Source: Massilia sp. IC2-477 (GTDB taxonomy: Bacteria > Pseudomonadota > Gammaproteobacteria > Burkholderiales > Burkholderiaceae_D). Taken from it: 64,000 nucleotides of DNA. Made by a program: the position numbers and the translations under genes. The stretch spans positions 248,001 through 312,000 of the forward strand of contig NZ_JAJFEQ010000005.1 of the NCBI RefSeq assembly GCF_020707265.1, written 5' to 3'. The notes under the pieces were generated by a model. It saw nothing but the letters and a program-made list of their open reading frames with translations. It did not search any database and had not been told where the DNA came from. Below are positions 40,010-49,234 of this stretch, in pieces. The first letter of the stretch is position 1, and every line of letters begins with the position of its first letter.

Positions 40010-40136
40010 GGTGGGCGGGTCTCCCGCCCACGCGGTGATACGTGACGTACAAACATCGTGCGCGATGATCTCGCCGCTGGTTGACCGCGTGGGGTGATCT
40101 GGTCCAGTGGACCGGATCACAAGCCGCCCACCCTAC
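40006..40136. repeat. Two-arm GTAGGGTGGGCGG repeat with an extra palindrome in the right arm
   Basis: The left arm (from 40006) is the standard form. In the right arm (about 40088-40136) the inner loop is replaced by a longer palindrome with arms GTGATCTGGTCC and GGACCGGATCAC. The element fills the whole space between two convergent genes, and its two outer GTAG ends supply the TAG stops at 40007-40009 (plus) and 40133-40135 (minus). Confidence 0.85.
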
Positions 40137-42538
40137 GGGACAAACCGCAAGGTGTACTTCGCCGCCCCCGGCAACAGCGGCACCGGCTCCGCCCTCACCC
40201 ACTCCTTGTGCCCGGCCAGGAAGAACGGCGACAGCGGATGCCCGCTCTGCCCACCCGGCATGTTGTACAGCCCCTCTTCCTCGCGTCCCGGCGACACCGT
40301 CAGGCGCTCGGACTGCCCGAACTTCGGCCCCGCCACGCGCGGCATGTTCGAATCGCCCGGCAGCTGGTCCGCGGGGGCGCCCAGCACCGGCGCCAGCGCC
40401 GGCACCGCGATGCTGATCGGATGGGCGATGGTCGCGGTGTTGCGCTGTCCCCAGGTAGCCTTCGCCAGCGGCTGTCCATCCTTGCCCAGGTCGGCGATCA
40501 CGCGGTCGATGGCGGCCAGTTGCACCGCGCGCCAGTCGGCATGACCCGGCGGCAGCCAGCCGGCCGGACGGGCATCCAACAGGCGCGCCACCACGTCTGG
40601 CCAGCGGCTGGTGGCGGTGGCCAGCGTGGTCTTCGGCTCGAGCTCCCCGAGCGCCTTGTTGGCGCGCCCGAACAGCAGCTCGTTCAGCGCCCACATGTAG
40701 TTGCGCGCCAGGCGGTAGCCGACCGAGTCGACGCTGGCGTGGCCGGTCCAGCTCTTCTCCAGCAGCCGGCGGAACTCGGCGCGCTGCGGTTGGCCGGCCA
40801 GCGCCTGCGCGTCCAGCGCCTGCAGTGCGCGCTCGCGCCAGCGCCCGATGAACAGGGCGCGGTCGTCCTGGGCCGCATCGAAAGCCTGGCGCATGCCGAC
40901 TTTCTGACCCAGGGCCTGCACGCCCTCGGCCAGCTGGCGGTTGCGCGCGCCGAGGTCGAAGCCGCCGTCGCCGATCAGCGCCGCGCCCTCGCCCATCAGC
41001 TGGCGGCTGTTGGCGGTCGTGATCTGGCCACCCGCCGGGTTGACCACGCGCGGATAGCTTGCCGGCGGCAGCAGCGCGTTCCATGTCGGCGTGCCCTCCT
41101 CCAGCGGGAAGGTGGACGCCAGCGACGGCGTCGCGCGCTGCGGCAGCAGGCCGCCGATGGTCCAGCCGATGTTGCCCTGGGCGTCGCCGGCCACGAAGTT
41201 CTGCGCCGGGATGCCGTCGATGGCGGCGATCCCCAGGGCTTCATCCACGCTGGCCGCGGTCTCGAGCTTCAGGTGGTTGACGTTGATCGCCTGCGGGTCA
41301 TGTGCGATCCAGTGCACCGCGTACTGGCGCCCGCCGGCCTCGCGGATCGGGCCCAGCGAAGTCTCGCGTACCACGAAGCGCTCGGAGGCGGCCCCTTTCA
41401 CGGCGATCAGCTCGACGTGGTCGGCCGGGGTCTCCCAGCCGTTCGGCGTGCGCACCTGGCCGGGGCGGGCCGGATCGGTGTTCAGCGCCACCAGGTCGAC
41501 CAGGTCGGCGTAGCTGTTGGTGAAAGCCCAGGCCACCTGCCCGTTGCTGCCGACGATGACGGTCGGCGGCGCGCCCGGCAGGCTTACGCCCACCAGGCGC
41601 CGCCTGCCATCCTTGCCCTTGGGGTCGGGGAAGCTGAGCGCCAGGCGGTACCAGATGTTGGGCAGCTGCAGGCCGAGGTGCATGTCGTCCGAGACGATGG
41701 CGGCGCCGCTGGCGCTGCGACTGCCGGCGATCGCATGGTTATTGCTGCCGACCGAATCGACAAAGGCGGCGCCGGCCAGCTGCGCGGGCTTCTCGGGCGC
41801 CGCCCCCCACCAGGCCGGGGCCCTGGGCGGCAGCGGCGCCGGGCCTGGTGCAGCGGCGGCCGTGCCGGCATCGAGCGTCGTGTCCCAGCTGCTCGATTCG
41901 GGCAGCAGGAAGGCCAGCTGGGCCGGGTCGCTGTGCTCGCGCAGCCAGCCGCGCGCCAGTTCGCGCGCTTCCTGGTTGCCCTGCAGATCGATGTACATGG
42001 CCCAGATCACCAGCAGCGAGTCCACCGCGCTCCATGGGCGCGCCTCGGTACCGGTCAGCAGGAATTCGAAGGGTTTGGTGCGCAGCGCCCCGAGGCCGTC
42101 GTTGACGCCGGCGACGTAGCGTTCCAGTAGCGCGCGCTCCGCGGCCGGGAGGCGCGCCAGGACATCCTGGGCGCGGGCGCGGAAGCGGTGCAGGCGGCGC
42201 GAACGGTCGAGCGGCAGCGCGCGCGGGCCGAACAGCTCGGCCAGTTCGCCGGCGGCCGTGCGGCGCAACAGGTCCATCTGGAAGAAACGCTCCTGGGCGT
42301 GCACGAAGCCGGTGGCATAGGCCACGTCGGCGCGGCTGGCGCCGCTGATCAGGGGCACCCCGGCGGCATCGCGCGTCACGGTCACGGTGGCCCCCAAGCC
42401 GGCCCCCCTGCGCTCGCCGTCGAGCTGGGCCAGGCTGGCGCGCAGATACAGCCATCCCGCGACGATCGCCACCAGGACGAGCAAAAGCACTCCGCCCAGT
42501 CCCCGCAGGGCCCAGGTCTTCCATCGACGCTGTCGCAT
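40133..42538 (-). CDS. Penicillin acylase-family Ntn-hydrolase
   Basis: The 801-residue precursor has an N-terminal signal anchor (LGGVLLLVLVAIVAGWLYL), an alpha-chain-like region (YATGFVHAQERFFQMDLLRR), and an autoprocessing site with nucleophile S265 in the sequence SVGSNNHAIAG. The beta chain begins there (IVSDDMHLGLQLPNIWYRLA). The family hydrolyses amide bonds of beta-lactams, acyl-homoserine lactones and similar compounds; the substrate cannot be told from sequence alone. It has a good Shine-Dalgarno (GGAG) before the ATG. The stop codon is provided by the adjacent repeat. Confidence 0.92.
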   Translation of the reverse strand: MRQRRWKTWALRGLGGVLLLVLVAIVAGWLYLRASLAQLDGERRGAGLGATVTVTRDAAGVPLISGASRADVAYATGFVHAQERFFQMDLLRRTAAGELAELFGPRALPLDRSRRLHRFRARAQDVLARLPAAERALLERYVAGVNDGLGALRTKPFEFLLTGTEARPWSAVDSLLVIWAMYIDLQGNQEARELARGWLREHSDPAQLAFLLPESSSWDTTLDAGTAAAAPGPAPLPPRAPAWWGAAPEKPAQLAGAAFVDSVGSNNHAIAGSRSASGAAIVSDDMHLGLQLPNIWYRLALSFPDPKGKDGRRRLVGVSLPGAPPTVIVGSNGQVAWAFTNSYADLVDLVALNTDPARPGQVRTPNGWETPADHVELIAVKGAASERFVVRETSLGPIREAGGRQYAVHWIAHDPQAINVNHLKLETAASVDEALGIAAIDGIPAQNFVAGDAQGNIGWTIGGLLPQRATPSLASTFPLEEGTPTWNALLPPASYPRVVNPAGGQITTANSRQLMGEGAALIGDGGFDLGARNRQLAEGVQALGQKVGMRQAFDAAQDDRALFIGRWRERALQALDAQALAGQPQRAEFRRLLEKSWTGHASVDSVGYRLARNYMWALNELLFGRANKALGELEPKTTLATATSRWPDVVARLLDARPAGWLPPGHADWRAVQLAAIDRVIADLGKDGQPLAKATWGQRNTATIAHPISIAVPALAPVLGAPADQLPGDSNMPRVAGPKFGQSERLTVSPGREEEGLYNMPGGQSGHPLSPFFLAGHKEWVRAEPVPLLPGAAKYTLRFVP

Positions 42539-42723
42539 CTTGTCACTCCCCCATTATTTTTTTAGGCCCGTATCTTGCCAGAAAATTGCCAGAAAAAGTC
42601 CTACTCCGAACCAGTTTTGTTCGGATTCCCGAGGTGGGCACGATTGATTTATGCGCTACATATACCCACCTGCCGTCCTATACTGGAACAAAGCCGCCAG
42701 AACGGCGGGCAAAGGAGCAGATC

Positions 42724-43008
42724 ATGCAAATCGCAAAAATAGCGTTAGTGGGATTGACCCTGACGCTCGCGGCCTGCAGCACGCCGCAGCAACGGGCCGA
42801 ACGTGCACAGTCGGAAATGGCCGAACTCATGACCATCTACGGTCCGGCCTGCTCACGCCTTGGCTATGCGCCGAACAGCGACCAATGGCGCCAGTGCGTG
42901 TTGCAGCTCAGCACGCGCGAGGAGCTGCGCCAGGTTGGTCCGTCGTACTACGGCGGATGGGGTGGGCGCTACTGGCGAGGTGGCGGTTATTGGGGACCGT
43001 ACTGGTAA
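42724..43008 (+). CDS. Small outer-membrane-type lipoprotein
   Basis: The 94-residue product starts with an ATG after AAGGAGCAGATC, an excellent Shine-Dalgarno. The lipobox is LAAC (LTLTLAACSTPQQ); the residue after Cys is Ser, so it should be sorted to the outer membrane. Two further cysteines occur (ACSRLGYAP and QCVLQLS), and the C-terminus is Gly/Tyr/Trp-rich (YYGGWGGRYWRGGGYWGPYW). The function is unknown. Its last 101 bp overlap the 3' end of the DUF2334 gene on the opposite strand. Confidence 0.85.
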   Translation: MQIAKIALVGLTLTLAACSTPQQRAERAQSEMAELMTIYGPACSRLGYAPNSDQWRQCVLQLSTREELRQVGPSYYGGWGGRYWRGGGYWGPYW

Positions 43009-43789
43009 GCAGTTGCTGCGCGAACGCGGCCTTAGTCAGGGCCGTGCGCGTGGCCAGCAGGCGCGCCAGCGTTGCCTGCGCATGACGCAGCAGGCGCGGA
43101 TGGCGCACGTCCGGCGGGTGCAGGCTTAGCCGGATGAGCGGCCGGCGCGCCAGCGCCAGCGCGAGCACATCCGCCAGCAACGGCGAGGCCAGCCTGCCGC
43201 TGCGGTTGCGCGCCGCATAGACCAGCGAGGGCGACAGCACCGTCGCGGCCGTGCCGGCGCCGGCGCGCCCGCCCAGCAGGTGAAAGCGCCGGAAAGTTGT
43301 GGTGTAGTCGAAGTCGAAGGCGCGCAGCGCCTGCCAGGCCCCCTCTCCCATCAGCCAGGCCGGCGGCACGAAGCCGCGCACCGGCCAGCCCCGCGCGGCG
43401 AACCAGTCCAGTCCGCACTGGATGCGGCGTGCCGCCTCGTCGGCCGGCAGGGCCGCGAACTCGCCTTCGTGGCTGTAGGTTCCGCGCAAAAAACGCTCGC
43501 TCAAACCGGGCCCGCGCGGCGCCGTGTCGAGGTGAGTGAATCCATGCAGAGCCAGTTCGTCGCCGCGCGCCAGCGCCTCATCCAGCCCCGCCTCCATCCG
43601 CACCGGGTCACCGCCACCGCGGTGGTATTGGGGCACCACCAGCCAGGTCAGCGGGATGTCGGCCACCTCGCGCAGGGCCGCGGCCAGGCGCGCGCATTCG
43701 TCCCAGGTGGCCGGGGCCACGTCGTGGATCGACACGCACAGCGCGGGCCCGGGGCCGGCCTGGCCGCCGCTCCCCTCACTCGGAAACAC
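42908..43789 (-). CDS. DUF2334 polysaccharide deacetylase-like protein
   Basis: From GTG at 43789 the product is 293 residues. GTG is preferred over the ATG at 43816 because GGAGAG lies 7 nt upstream and the overlap with the glycosyltransferase gene shrinks to 14 bp. The NodB-like fold is recognised from ALCVSIHDVAPATWDECARL (catalytic-type Asp), ELALHGFTHLD (metal-type His pair) and RGFVPPAWLMG. The last 33 or so residues are encoded antisense to the small lipoprotein gene. Together with the glycosyltransferase it suggests modification of a glycan or glycolipid; the substrate is unknown. Confidence 0.83.
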   Translation of the reverse strand: MFPSEGSGGQAGPGPALCVSIHDVAPATWDECARLAAALREVADIPLTWLVVPQYHRGGGDPVRMEAGLDEALARGDELALHGFTHLDTAPRGPGLSERFLRGTYSHEGEFAALPADEAARRIQCGLDWFAARGWPVRGFVPPAWLMGEGAWQALRAFDFDYTTTFRRFHLLGGRAGAGTAATVLSPSLVYAARNRSGRLASPLLADVLALALARRPLIRLSLHPPDVRHPRLLRHAQATLARLLATRTALTKAAFAQQLLTSTVPNNRHLASSAHPIRRSTTDQPGAAPRAC

Positions 43790-44909
43790 AGACGCTCTCC
43801 AGCGAACGCCGCGCATTGGGGCGCGCCGCCAGCAGGCTGCCGTAGCGGTGCATCAGCTGCGGGAAGACCTGGCTCCAATCGTATTGATTCTGCGCCTTGC
43901 GCCGCGCATTGGCGCCCAGCTGCGCCAGGTCGCGCCCGTAGATTGCTTCGATGGCGCCGGCCAGGCTGTCGACGTCGTTGGGGCGCGCTAGCATGCCGGT
44001 CTGCTCGTCCACCAGCTCGCCCACGCCGCCGCCGCTCGTCCCCACGACCGGCAGCCCACAGGCCATCGCTTCCAGCACGATCAGGCCGAAGGTTTCGCAG
44101 TCGCCCGGATGCACCAGCAGGTCGCAGCTGGCCAGCATGCCGGCCAAGGCGCGCTGGTCGCGCTGGAAGGGCATGAAGCTCAGTTGTTCATGGCGGGGCA
44201 GCGCGTCCCCTCCACCGACCAGCAGCAGGTGATAAGGCTCGCCCAGCTTGCGCACGGCCTCGATCAGCAGCGGCAGTTTCTTGTCCGCCGTGAAGCGGCC
44301 GGCGTAGACCAGCAGGCGTGCGTCTTCCGCCAGGCCGAGTTCCGCCCGGAGGCTGGCGCGCCGGCGTTTCGGGTGGAAGATCTTGCTGTCGATGCCGAGC
44401 GGCTGGTGCAGCGCATGGGTGACGCCCATGTCGGCCAGCTGGTGCACCATCAACCGGCTCGGCGCCAGCACGGTATCGAACTCCCGGTACAGGTGGGCCA
44501 GGTATTTGCAGGTGCCGTGCGAGATGGTGTCGCCGAAGCGGTTCTGCACCAGGCGCGGCAGGTCGGAGTGGTAGAAGGCGATGGCCGGGATGCCGAGTCG
44601 CTGGCGCAGGCGCAGCGCGGCCCAGGCGCTGTGGCCGGCGTCTCCCGCTTCGATCAGGTCAGGGCGGGCATCGCGCAGGCGCCGGGCGGCGGCCGCCACC
44701 GAGAGCGGCATGCGGTAGCCGTTGATGCCGGGCAGCGATACGGCCGGCACCCGCACCAGGCCCGGCGCCTCGTCGTCGCCGACGTTGGGACTCAGGATGG
44801 TATGCCGTGCCCAGCCATAGCGCGCAAGCCAGCGCGCCTTGGCATTCAGGTAAGTACTGACGCCGCCCCCTTCGGCGGCGTAGAACATCGTGATATCGAC
44901 AAGATGCAT
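43776..44909 (-). CDS. Glycosyltransferase family 4-type protein
   Basis: The 377-residue GT-B enzyme starts at MHLVDITMFYAAEGGGVSTY. The C-terminal domain has the nucleotide-sugar site ARLLVYAGRFTADKKLPLLI and the EX7E motif HPGDCETFGLIVLEAMACGL. The N-terminal GGGVSTYLNAKARWL loop is usual for family-4 enzymes acting on phosphoinositol or lipid acceptors, but the acceptor is not identified. It is translationally linked to the DUF2334 gene through a 14-bp overlap. Confidence 0.9.
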   Translation of the reverse strand: MHLVDITMFYAAEGGGVSTYLNAKARWLARYGWARHTILSPNVGDDEAPGLVRVPAVSLPGINGYRMPLSVAAAARRLRDARPDLIEAGDAGHSAWAALRLRQRLGIPAIAFYHSDLPRLVQNRFGDTISHGTCKYLAHLYREFDTVLAPSRLMVHQLADMGVTHALHQPLGIDSKIFHPKRRRASLRAELGLAEDARLLVYAGRFTADKKLPLLIEAVRKLGEPYHLLLVGGGDALPRHEQLSFMPFQRDQRALAGMLASCDLLVHPGDCETFGLIVLEAMACGLPVVGTSGGGVGELVDEQTGMLARPNDVDSLAGAIEAIYGRDLAQLGANARRKAQNQYDWSQVFPQLMHRYGSLLAARPNARRSLESVCVSE

Positions 44910-45025
44910 GTGGGTTCCGCTGAAAGTGCCATGATGGCAGCGGCACACCAAAGAGGCTTGCGCGCACGCACAGGCATCAAGGGAACCCTCCCCGGTCGTC
45001 CGCCACCAATCGTCTTTACGGGGAA

Positions 45026-45616
45026 TTATGCAGTGCGGCGATCGAGCATGGCGCGCGCTATCGTGCCCGCATCCACGTACTCGAGTTCGCCGCCAACGGG
45101 CACGCCGCGCGCCAGGCGGCTGACCTTCAGGCCGCGCGCCTTGAGCATCTCGCTGATGTAGTGGGCGGTGGCTTCGCCCTCGTTGGTGAAATTGGTGGCC
45201 AGCACCACTTCCTCGACCACACCATCGGTGGCGCGCCCGACCAGCTTGTCGAGGTGCAGGTCGCGCGGGCCGATGCCGTCGAGCGGCGAGAGCCGGCCCA
45301 TCAGCACGAAGTAGAGGCCCTTGTAGGTGAGGGTCTGCTCGATCATCATCTGGTCGGCAGGGGTTTCGACGACACACAGCAGCGCGCGTTCGCGCGACTC
45401 GTCCGCGCACAAGTCGCACACTTCGGTGTCGGAAAAGGTATTGCACATCGCGCAGTGGTGGACCGTGTCGACCGCCTGGTAGAGTGCGCGCGACAGCATG
45501 GCCGCGCCTTCGCGGTCATGCTGCAGCAGGTGGAAGGCCATGCGTTGCGCCGACTTCGGACCAATGCCGGGCAGGCGCCGCAGCGCCTCGGTCAGGAAGT
45601 CGAGCGACTTCGACAT
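45026..45616 (-). CDS. recR: Recombination mediator RecR
   Basis: The 196-residue protein has the helix-hairpin-helix ([20 protein letters not shown]), the C4 zinc finger (C55, C58, C67, C70) and a Toprim domain ([17 protein letters not shown]). RecR loads RecA with RecF and RecO at gaps. It is third in the conserved dnaX-ybaB-recR order, 14 bp after ybaB. Confidence 0.98.
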   Translation of the reverse strand: MSKSLDFLTEALRRLPGIGPKSAQRMAFHLLQHDREGAAMLSRALYQAVDTVHHCAMCNTFSDTEVCDLCADESRERALLCVVETPADQMMIEQTLTYKGLYFVLMGRLSPLDGIGPRDLHLDKLVGRATDGVVEEVVLATNFTNEGEATAHYISEMLKARGLKVSRLARGVPVGGELEYVDAGTIARAMLDRRTA

Positions 45617-45630
45617 GGGACCGTTCGTCC

Positions 45631-45957
45631 TTAGAACGGCATCTTGAAGCCCGGCGGCAGCGGCATGCCGGCGGTCAGGCCGCTCATCTTTTCGCTGGCG
45701 GTGGCTTCGGCTTTGCGCACGGCGTCGTTGAACGCGGCCGCGACCAGGTCTTCCAGCATGTCGCGATCATCGCCCAGCAGCGACGGGTCGATGGTGACGC
45801 GCTTGACGTCGTTCTTGCAGGTCATCACGACCTTGACCAGGCCCGCGCCCGACTGGCCTTCGACTTCGATCAGAGCCAGCTGCTCCTGCGCCTTCTTCAT
45901 GTTGTCCTGCATGGCTTGCGCCTGTTTCATCAAGCCTGCGAGCTGGTTTTTCATCAT
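45631..45957 (-). CDS. ybaB: YbaB/EbfC nucleoid-associated protein
   Basis: This is a 108-residue DNA-binding protein ([56 protein letters not shown]). The start is the first Met of MMKNQL; an upstream alternative adds five residues. It lies between dnaX and recR, as in most bacteria, and forms homodimers that bind DNA. Confidence 0.97.
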   Translation of the reverse strand: MMKNQLAGLMKQAQAMQDNMKKAQEQLALIEVEGQSGAGLVKVVMTCKNDVKRVTIDPSLLGDDRDMLEDLVAAAFNDAVRKAEATASEKMSGLTAGMPLPPGFKMPF

Positions 45958-46011
45958 GGTCGGTATCTCCAAAAAGTCCGGATGGTTTATGTATGTTAAT
46001 GCAGAGCGCGT

Positions 46012-48165
46012 TCAGGCCGCGGCCGGCTTCACCGAGCCGGGCACGACGAAGGCGCCGAAAGTGCGTTCCATGGCCTGCACGAAGGGATCGGCGGCAACCA
46101 GGGCTTCGGCCTGGCGCTGGCGCTCTTCGCGCGCGGCCTTGGCTTCGGCCGCGGCCGTGTACCACACGGGGCCGATCTCGGTATCGAGGCTGACACGCAC
46201 TTGCGGGAAATGCTCCTGCAACGCGGCGGTCAGCTTTTCGCTGTTGCCGCTGGCGCGCAGGGTGTCGACCGGCACGCGCAGGCGGAAGGTGGCGGCCTGC
46301 TCATGGGCGATGCATTCGATCAGTTCGGTCTGCAGGGCCAGCTGCTGGGCCACGCCGCGCAGCGGCAGGCCGGCGGCCAGGGCCGGCCAGTTGCCGTCCC
46401 AGCCGATCGCAGGGACCGGGGTGACGACATAGGCGTGCGGCGGTGCGGCCGGGGCGCGCATCTGCGCCGGAGCCGGTGCCGTGACTACGGCCGGCGCATC
46501 GGCGGCGACCGCGGTGTCGTCGGAAAATTCGGTGACCCAGGAGGGCGGTTCATCCTCGGCAGGCGCCCCCTGCATGCGCGCCTGGGTTTGCCCAGCCTGC
46601 GGCTGGGCCTGCTGTTGCGGCTGGACTGCCTGCGGCTGGGACTGTTCCCATGGCGGCGTACCGCCCGGCGCCGGGCGCACGGCCGGTGCGGCCTGCATGG
46701 CGGCCGCGGGACCAGGCGCCGGTGGCGCTGCCGGTGCAATCGGTGCGGGCGCGGCGGCCGGTGCGGCAGGCGCTGCCGCGGCTGGCGGTTCGTTGCGAGG
46801 CTTGGGCGGGGCTTTCTGGCCCGACGCGGCGCGCGCCGCTTCCAGGGCCGCATTGATCGCGGCGCGGGCGGAGGTCATGGCCGGGGCTGGGCTGGCTGCT
46901 GCGGGCGCTGCGGGCGCCGCTGCGGCGGGTGCCGGCGGCGGCGCAGCCGGACGCGCGGGCGCCACCGCGGCATGGCTGGCCGCGGCGACCGCTGCCGCGC
47001 GCGCGGCCGGCGCCGCACCCGCTGCCGCAGGGGCTGCCGGGCTGGCGGCCTGCTCGGCGCCGCCCTGTCCCGGACGGAAGGCCAGCATGCGCAGCAGCGT
47101 CATGGTAAAGCCCGCGTACTCGTCCGGCGCCAGGCCGATCTCGTTGCGGCCGTGCACGGCGATCTGGTAATACAGCTGGACTTCCTGGGCGTCGAAAGCC
47201 TGGGCCAGGCGCAGGATGTCGTTCAGTTCCGGCAGGTCTTGCGGCACCGCCGAGGGCACCGACTGCGCCAGCGCGATCCGGTGCAGCAGGGTGCCGAGGT
47301 CTTGCAGCGCGCCGTTGTAGGACAGGCTGCGGCTGGCCATTTCGTCGGCCACCGCCATCAGGTCGGCGCCGTCCTGCGCCTGCAGCGCATCCAGCAGGCG
47401 CACCAGGTAGGACTGGTCGAGCGCGCCCAGCATGCCCTGCACCGCGTCCAGGGTCACCTGGCCGGCGGCATAGGCGATCGCCTGGTCGGTGAGGGACAGC
47501 GCGTCGCGCATCGAGCCGTGGGCGCCTTGCGCCAGCAGGCGCAGGGCCGGCTGCTCGAAGGTGACGCCTTCCTGGCCGAGGATGTTCTCGAGGTGGCCCA
47601 CGATGTGACCCGGCGGCATCTGCTTCAGGTTGAACTGGAGGCAGCGCGACAGCACCGTGACCGGGATCTTCTGCGGGTCGGTGGTCGCCAGGATGAACTT
47701 CACATGCGGCGGCGGTTCCTCAAGCGTCTTCAGCATCGCGTTGAACGCGTGGTTGGTCAGCATGTGCACCTCGTCGATCATGTAGACCTTGAAGCGCGCA
47801 TTGCTCGGGGCGTAGACCGCCTGTTCCAGCAGCTGGGCCATCTCGTCGACGCCGCGGTTGGAGGCCGCGTCCATCTCGATGTAGTCCACGAAGCGGCCGG
47901 CGTCGATCGCGCGGCAGGCTTCGCACACGCCGCAGGGTTCGGCCGTGATCCCGCCCTGCCCGTCCGGGCCCACGCAATTGAGCGACTTGGCCAGGATGCG
48001 CGACAGCGTCGTCTTGCCGACACCGCGCGTTCCCGTGAACAGGTAGGCGTGGTGCAGGCGGCCAGTCTTCAAGGCATGGGTCAGCGCACGGACGACGTGC
48101 TCCTGGCCAACCAGCGTTTCGAAGTTCTTGGGACGGTATTTGCGGGCGAGGACTTGATAGGACAT
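46012..48165 (-). CDS. dnaX: DNA polymerase III subunit tau (gamma/tau)
   Basis: The 717-residue clamp-loader ATPase has Walker A GTRGVGKTTLSR, the four-cysteine zinc site (NCVGPDGQGG to CGVCEAC), Walker B-type MIDEVHML and sensor 1 around ILATTDPQKIP. A very Ala/Pro-rich linker (about 375-590) leads to the tau C-terminal region that contacts the polymerase. No A-rich slippery heptamer was seen, so gamma is not obviously made by frameshifting here. First gene of dnaX-ybaB-recR. Confidence 0.98.
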   Translation of the reverse strand: MSYQVLARKYRPKNFETLVGQEHVVRALTHALKTGRLHHAYLFTGTRGVGKTTLSRILAKSLNCVGPDGQGGITAEPCGVCEACRAIDAGRFVDYIEMDAASNRGVDEMAQLLEQAVYAPSNARFKVYMIDEVHMLTNHAFNAMLKTLEEPPPHVKFILATTDPQKIPVTVLSRCLQFNLKQMPPGHIVGHLENILGQEGVTFEQPALRLLAQGAHGSMRDALSLTDQAIAYAAGQVTLDAVQGMLGALDQSYLVRLLDALQAQDGADLMAVADEMASRSLSYNGALQDLGTLLHRIALAQSVPSAVPQDLPELNDILRLAQAFDAQEVQLYYQIAVHGRNEIGLAPDEYAGFTMTLLRMLAFRPGQGGAEQAASPAAPAAAGAAPAARAAAVAAASHAAVAPARPAAPPPAPAAAAPAAPAAASPAPAMTSARAAINAALEAARAASGQKAPPKPRNEPPAAAAPAAPAAAPAPIAPAAPPAPGPAAAMQAAPAVRPAPGGTPPWEQSQPQAVQPQQQAQPQAGQTQARMQGAPAEDEPPSWVTEFSDDTAVAADAPAVVTAPAPAQMRAPAAPPHAYVVTPVPAIGWDGNWPALAAGLPLRGVAQQLALQTELIECIAHEQAATFRLRVPVDTLRASGNSEKLTAALQEHFPQVRVSLDTEIGPVWYTAAAEAKAAREERQRQAEALVAADPFVQAMERTFGAFVVPGSVKPAAA

Positions 48166-48311
48166 ACCCGGATTTTACCGCAGTTGGCGGCTGCCGCGAA
48201 CATTCCGACGGTCGTGCCTGGCAACAAGTCTCGCAGCCGCACGCAATGGCGCTTACCTGCTAAAGGCAGGACAATTCGAGTGAGTTGGAAGGGTGAAACA
48301 GGAGGGAGATT

Positions 48312-48413
48312 AAAAGGCGAGCCTGATCTGCGGCACTTGCGGTGAACGGCTTTGGCTGCTTCGTTCCCGACCTGACCAGGTAAACCATGCCGCAATGCGC
48401 AGGGGCCCGCCGG
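48312..48413 (-). ncRNA. ffs: Signal recognition particle 4.5S RNA
   Basis: The minus strand contains the SRP domain IV signature GGTCAGGTCGGGAACGAAGC with the expected internal loops. The flanking arms close the long hairpin: GGCGGGCC at the 5' end and GGCTCGCC at the 3' end, then TTTT. Length is about 100 nt, normal for the short bacterial SRP RNA. The exact 5' end is uncertain by a few bases. It is transcribed toward dnaX. Confidence 0.95.
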
Positions 48414-48463
48414 CGACAATTATACCCGACCCCACTGGTTTTGGGGCCGGATCTTGTAAAGGC

Positions 48464-49150
48464 TCAGGAGGACTGCTTCAACAGTGCGAGCAGGGCGCGC
48501 GCGCCTTCTTCCGACGACGCCGGGTTCTGGCCCGTGACCAGGAGACCGTCCGTCAGGACATAGGATTGCCAGTCGGCCGCCTTGCTGTATTCGCCGCCCA
48601 GCTGTGTCAGGGTGTCCTCGACCAGGAAAGGCACGACCTCGGTCAGGCCGACCGCTTCCTCCTCGGTATTGGTGAAGCCGGTTACGCGCTTGCCCTTGAC
48701 CAGCGGCTCGCCGCCGGGGCCCTTGACGCCTTTCAGCACGCCCGGAGCGTGGCACACGGCCGCCACCGGCTTGCCTGCCGCCAGCATGGTTTCGATCAGG
48801 CGGATCGAATCGGCGTCCTCGGCCAGGTCCCATAGCGGGCCATGGCCGCCGGGATAGAACACGGCGTCAAAGTCCTGCGCGTTCACGCCGGACAGGGTGA
48901 CGGTATTGGAAAGCGCCTGCCCGGCCTGCGGATCGGCGCGAAAACGGCGGGTCGCCTCGGTCTGGGCGTCCGGCTCGTCGCTCTTCGGATCGAGCGGCGG
49001 CTGCCCGCCCTTCGGCGAGGCCAATGTCAGCTCGGCGCCGGCATCCTTGAATACATAATAGGGAGCGGCGAACTCTTCCAGCCAGAAGCCGGTTTTCTTG
49101 CCGGTGTCGCCAAGGCGGTCGTGCGAGGTCAGCACCATCAGGATCTTCAT
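48464..49150 (-). CDS. DJ-1/PfpI-family protein, Hsp31/glyoxalase III-like
   Basis: The 228-residue protein carries the nucleophile elbow AVCHAPG (C133, H134) and the N-terminal Glu pocket (WLEEFAAPYYVF) of the class I glutamine amidotransferase-like superfamily. Features such as SPKGGQPPLDPKS and YPGGHGPLWDLAED match the yeast Hsp31/GLO3-like group, which converts methylglyoxal to lactate without cofactor and helps against carbonyl stress. The assignment to glyoxalase III over deglycase or chaperone is by family resemblance. It is a single gene. Confidence 0.87.
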   Translation of the reverse strand: MKILMVLTSHDRLGDTGKKTGFWLEEFAAPYYVFKDAGAELTLASPKGGQPPLDPKSDEPDAQTEATRRFRADPQAGQALSNTVTLSGVNAQDFDAVFYPGGHGPLWDLAEDADSIRLIETMLAAGKPVAAVCHAPGVLKGVKGPGGEPLVKGKRVTGFTNTEEEAVGLTEVVPFLVEDTLTQLGGEYSKAADWQSYVLTDGLLVTGQNPASSEEGARALLALLKQSS

Positions 49151-49234
49151 CGTGAGCGCTCCGTGGTCGTGGTAATCGAAGGCCGAGTCTACCCCGGCCC
49201 TCCCCCGCCGCGCCGCACGCGTGCCGCCCAGAAC

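Noticed and set aside
46012-48165. Programmed frameshift in dnaX producing gamma
   Set aside because: No A AAA AAG-type slippery heptamer is present in the gene.
46201-48345. Plus-strand frame of 714 codons
   Set aside because: It is antisense to dnaX, consisting mostly of Arg/Gly/Cys runs opposite its Ala/Pro linker.
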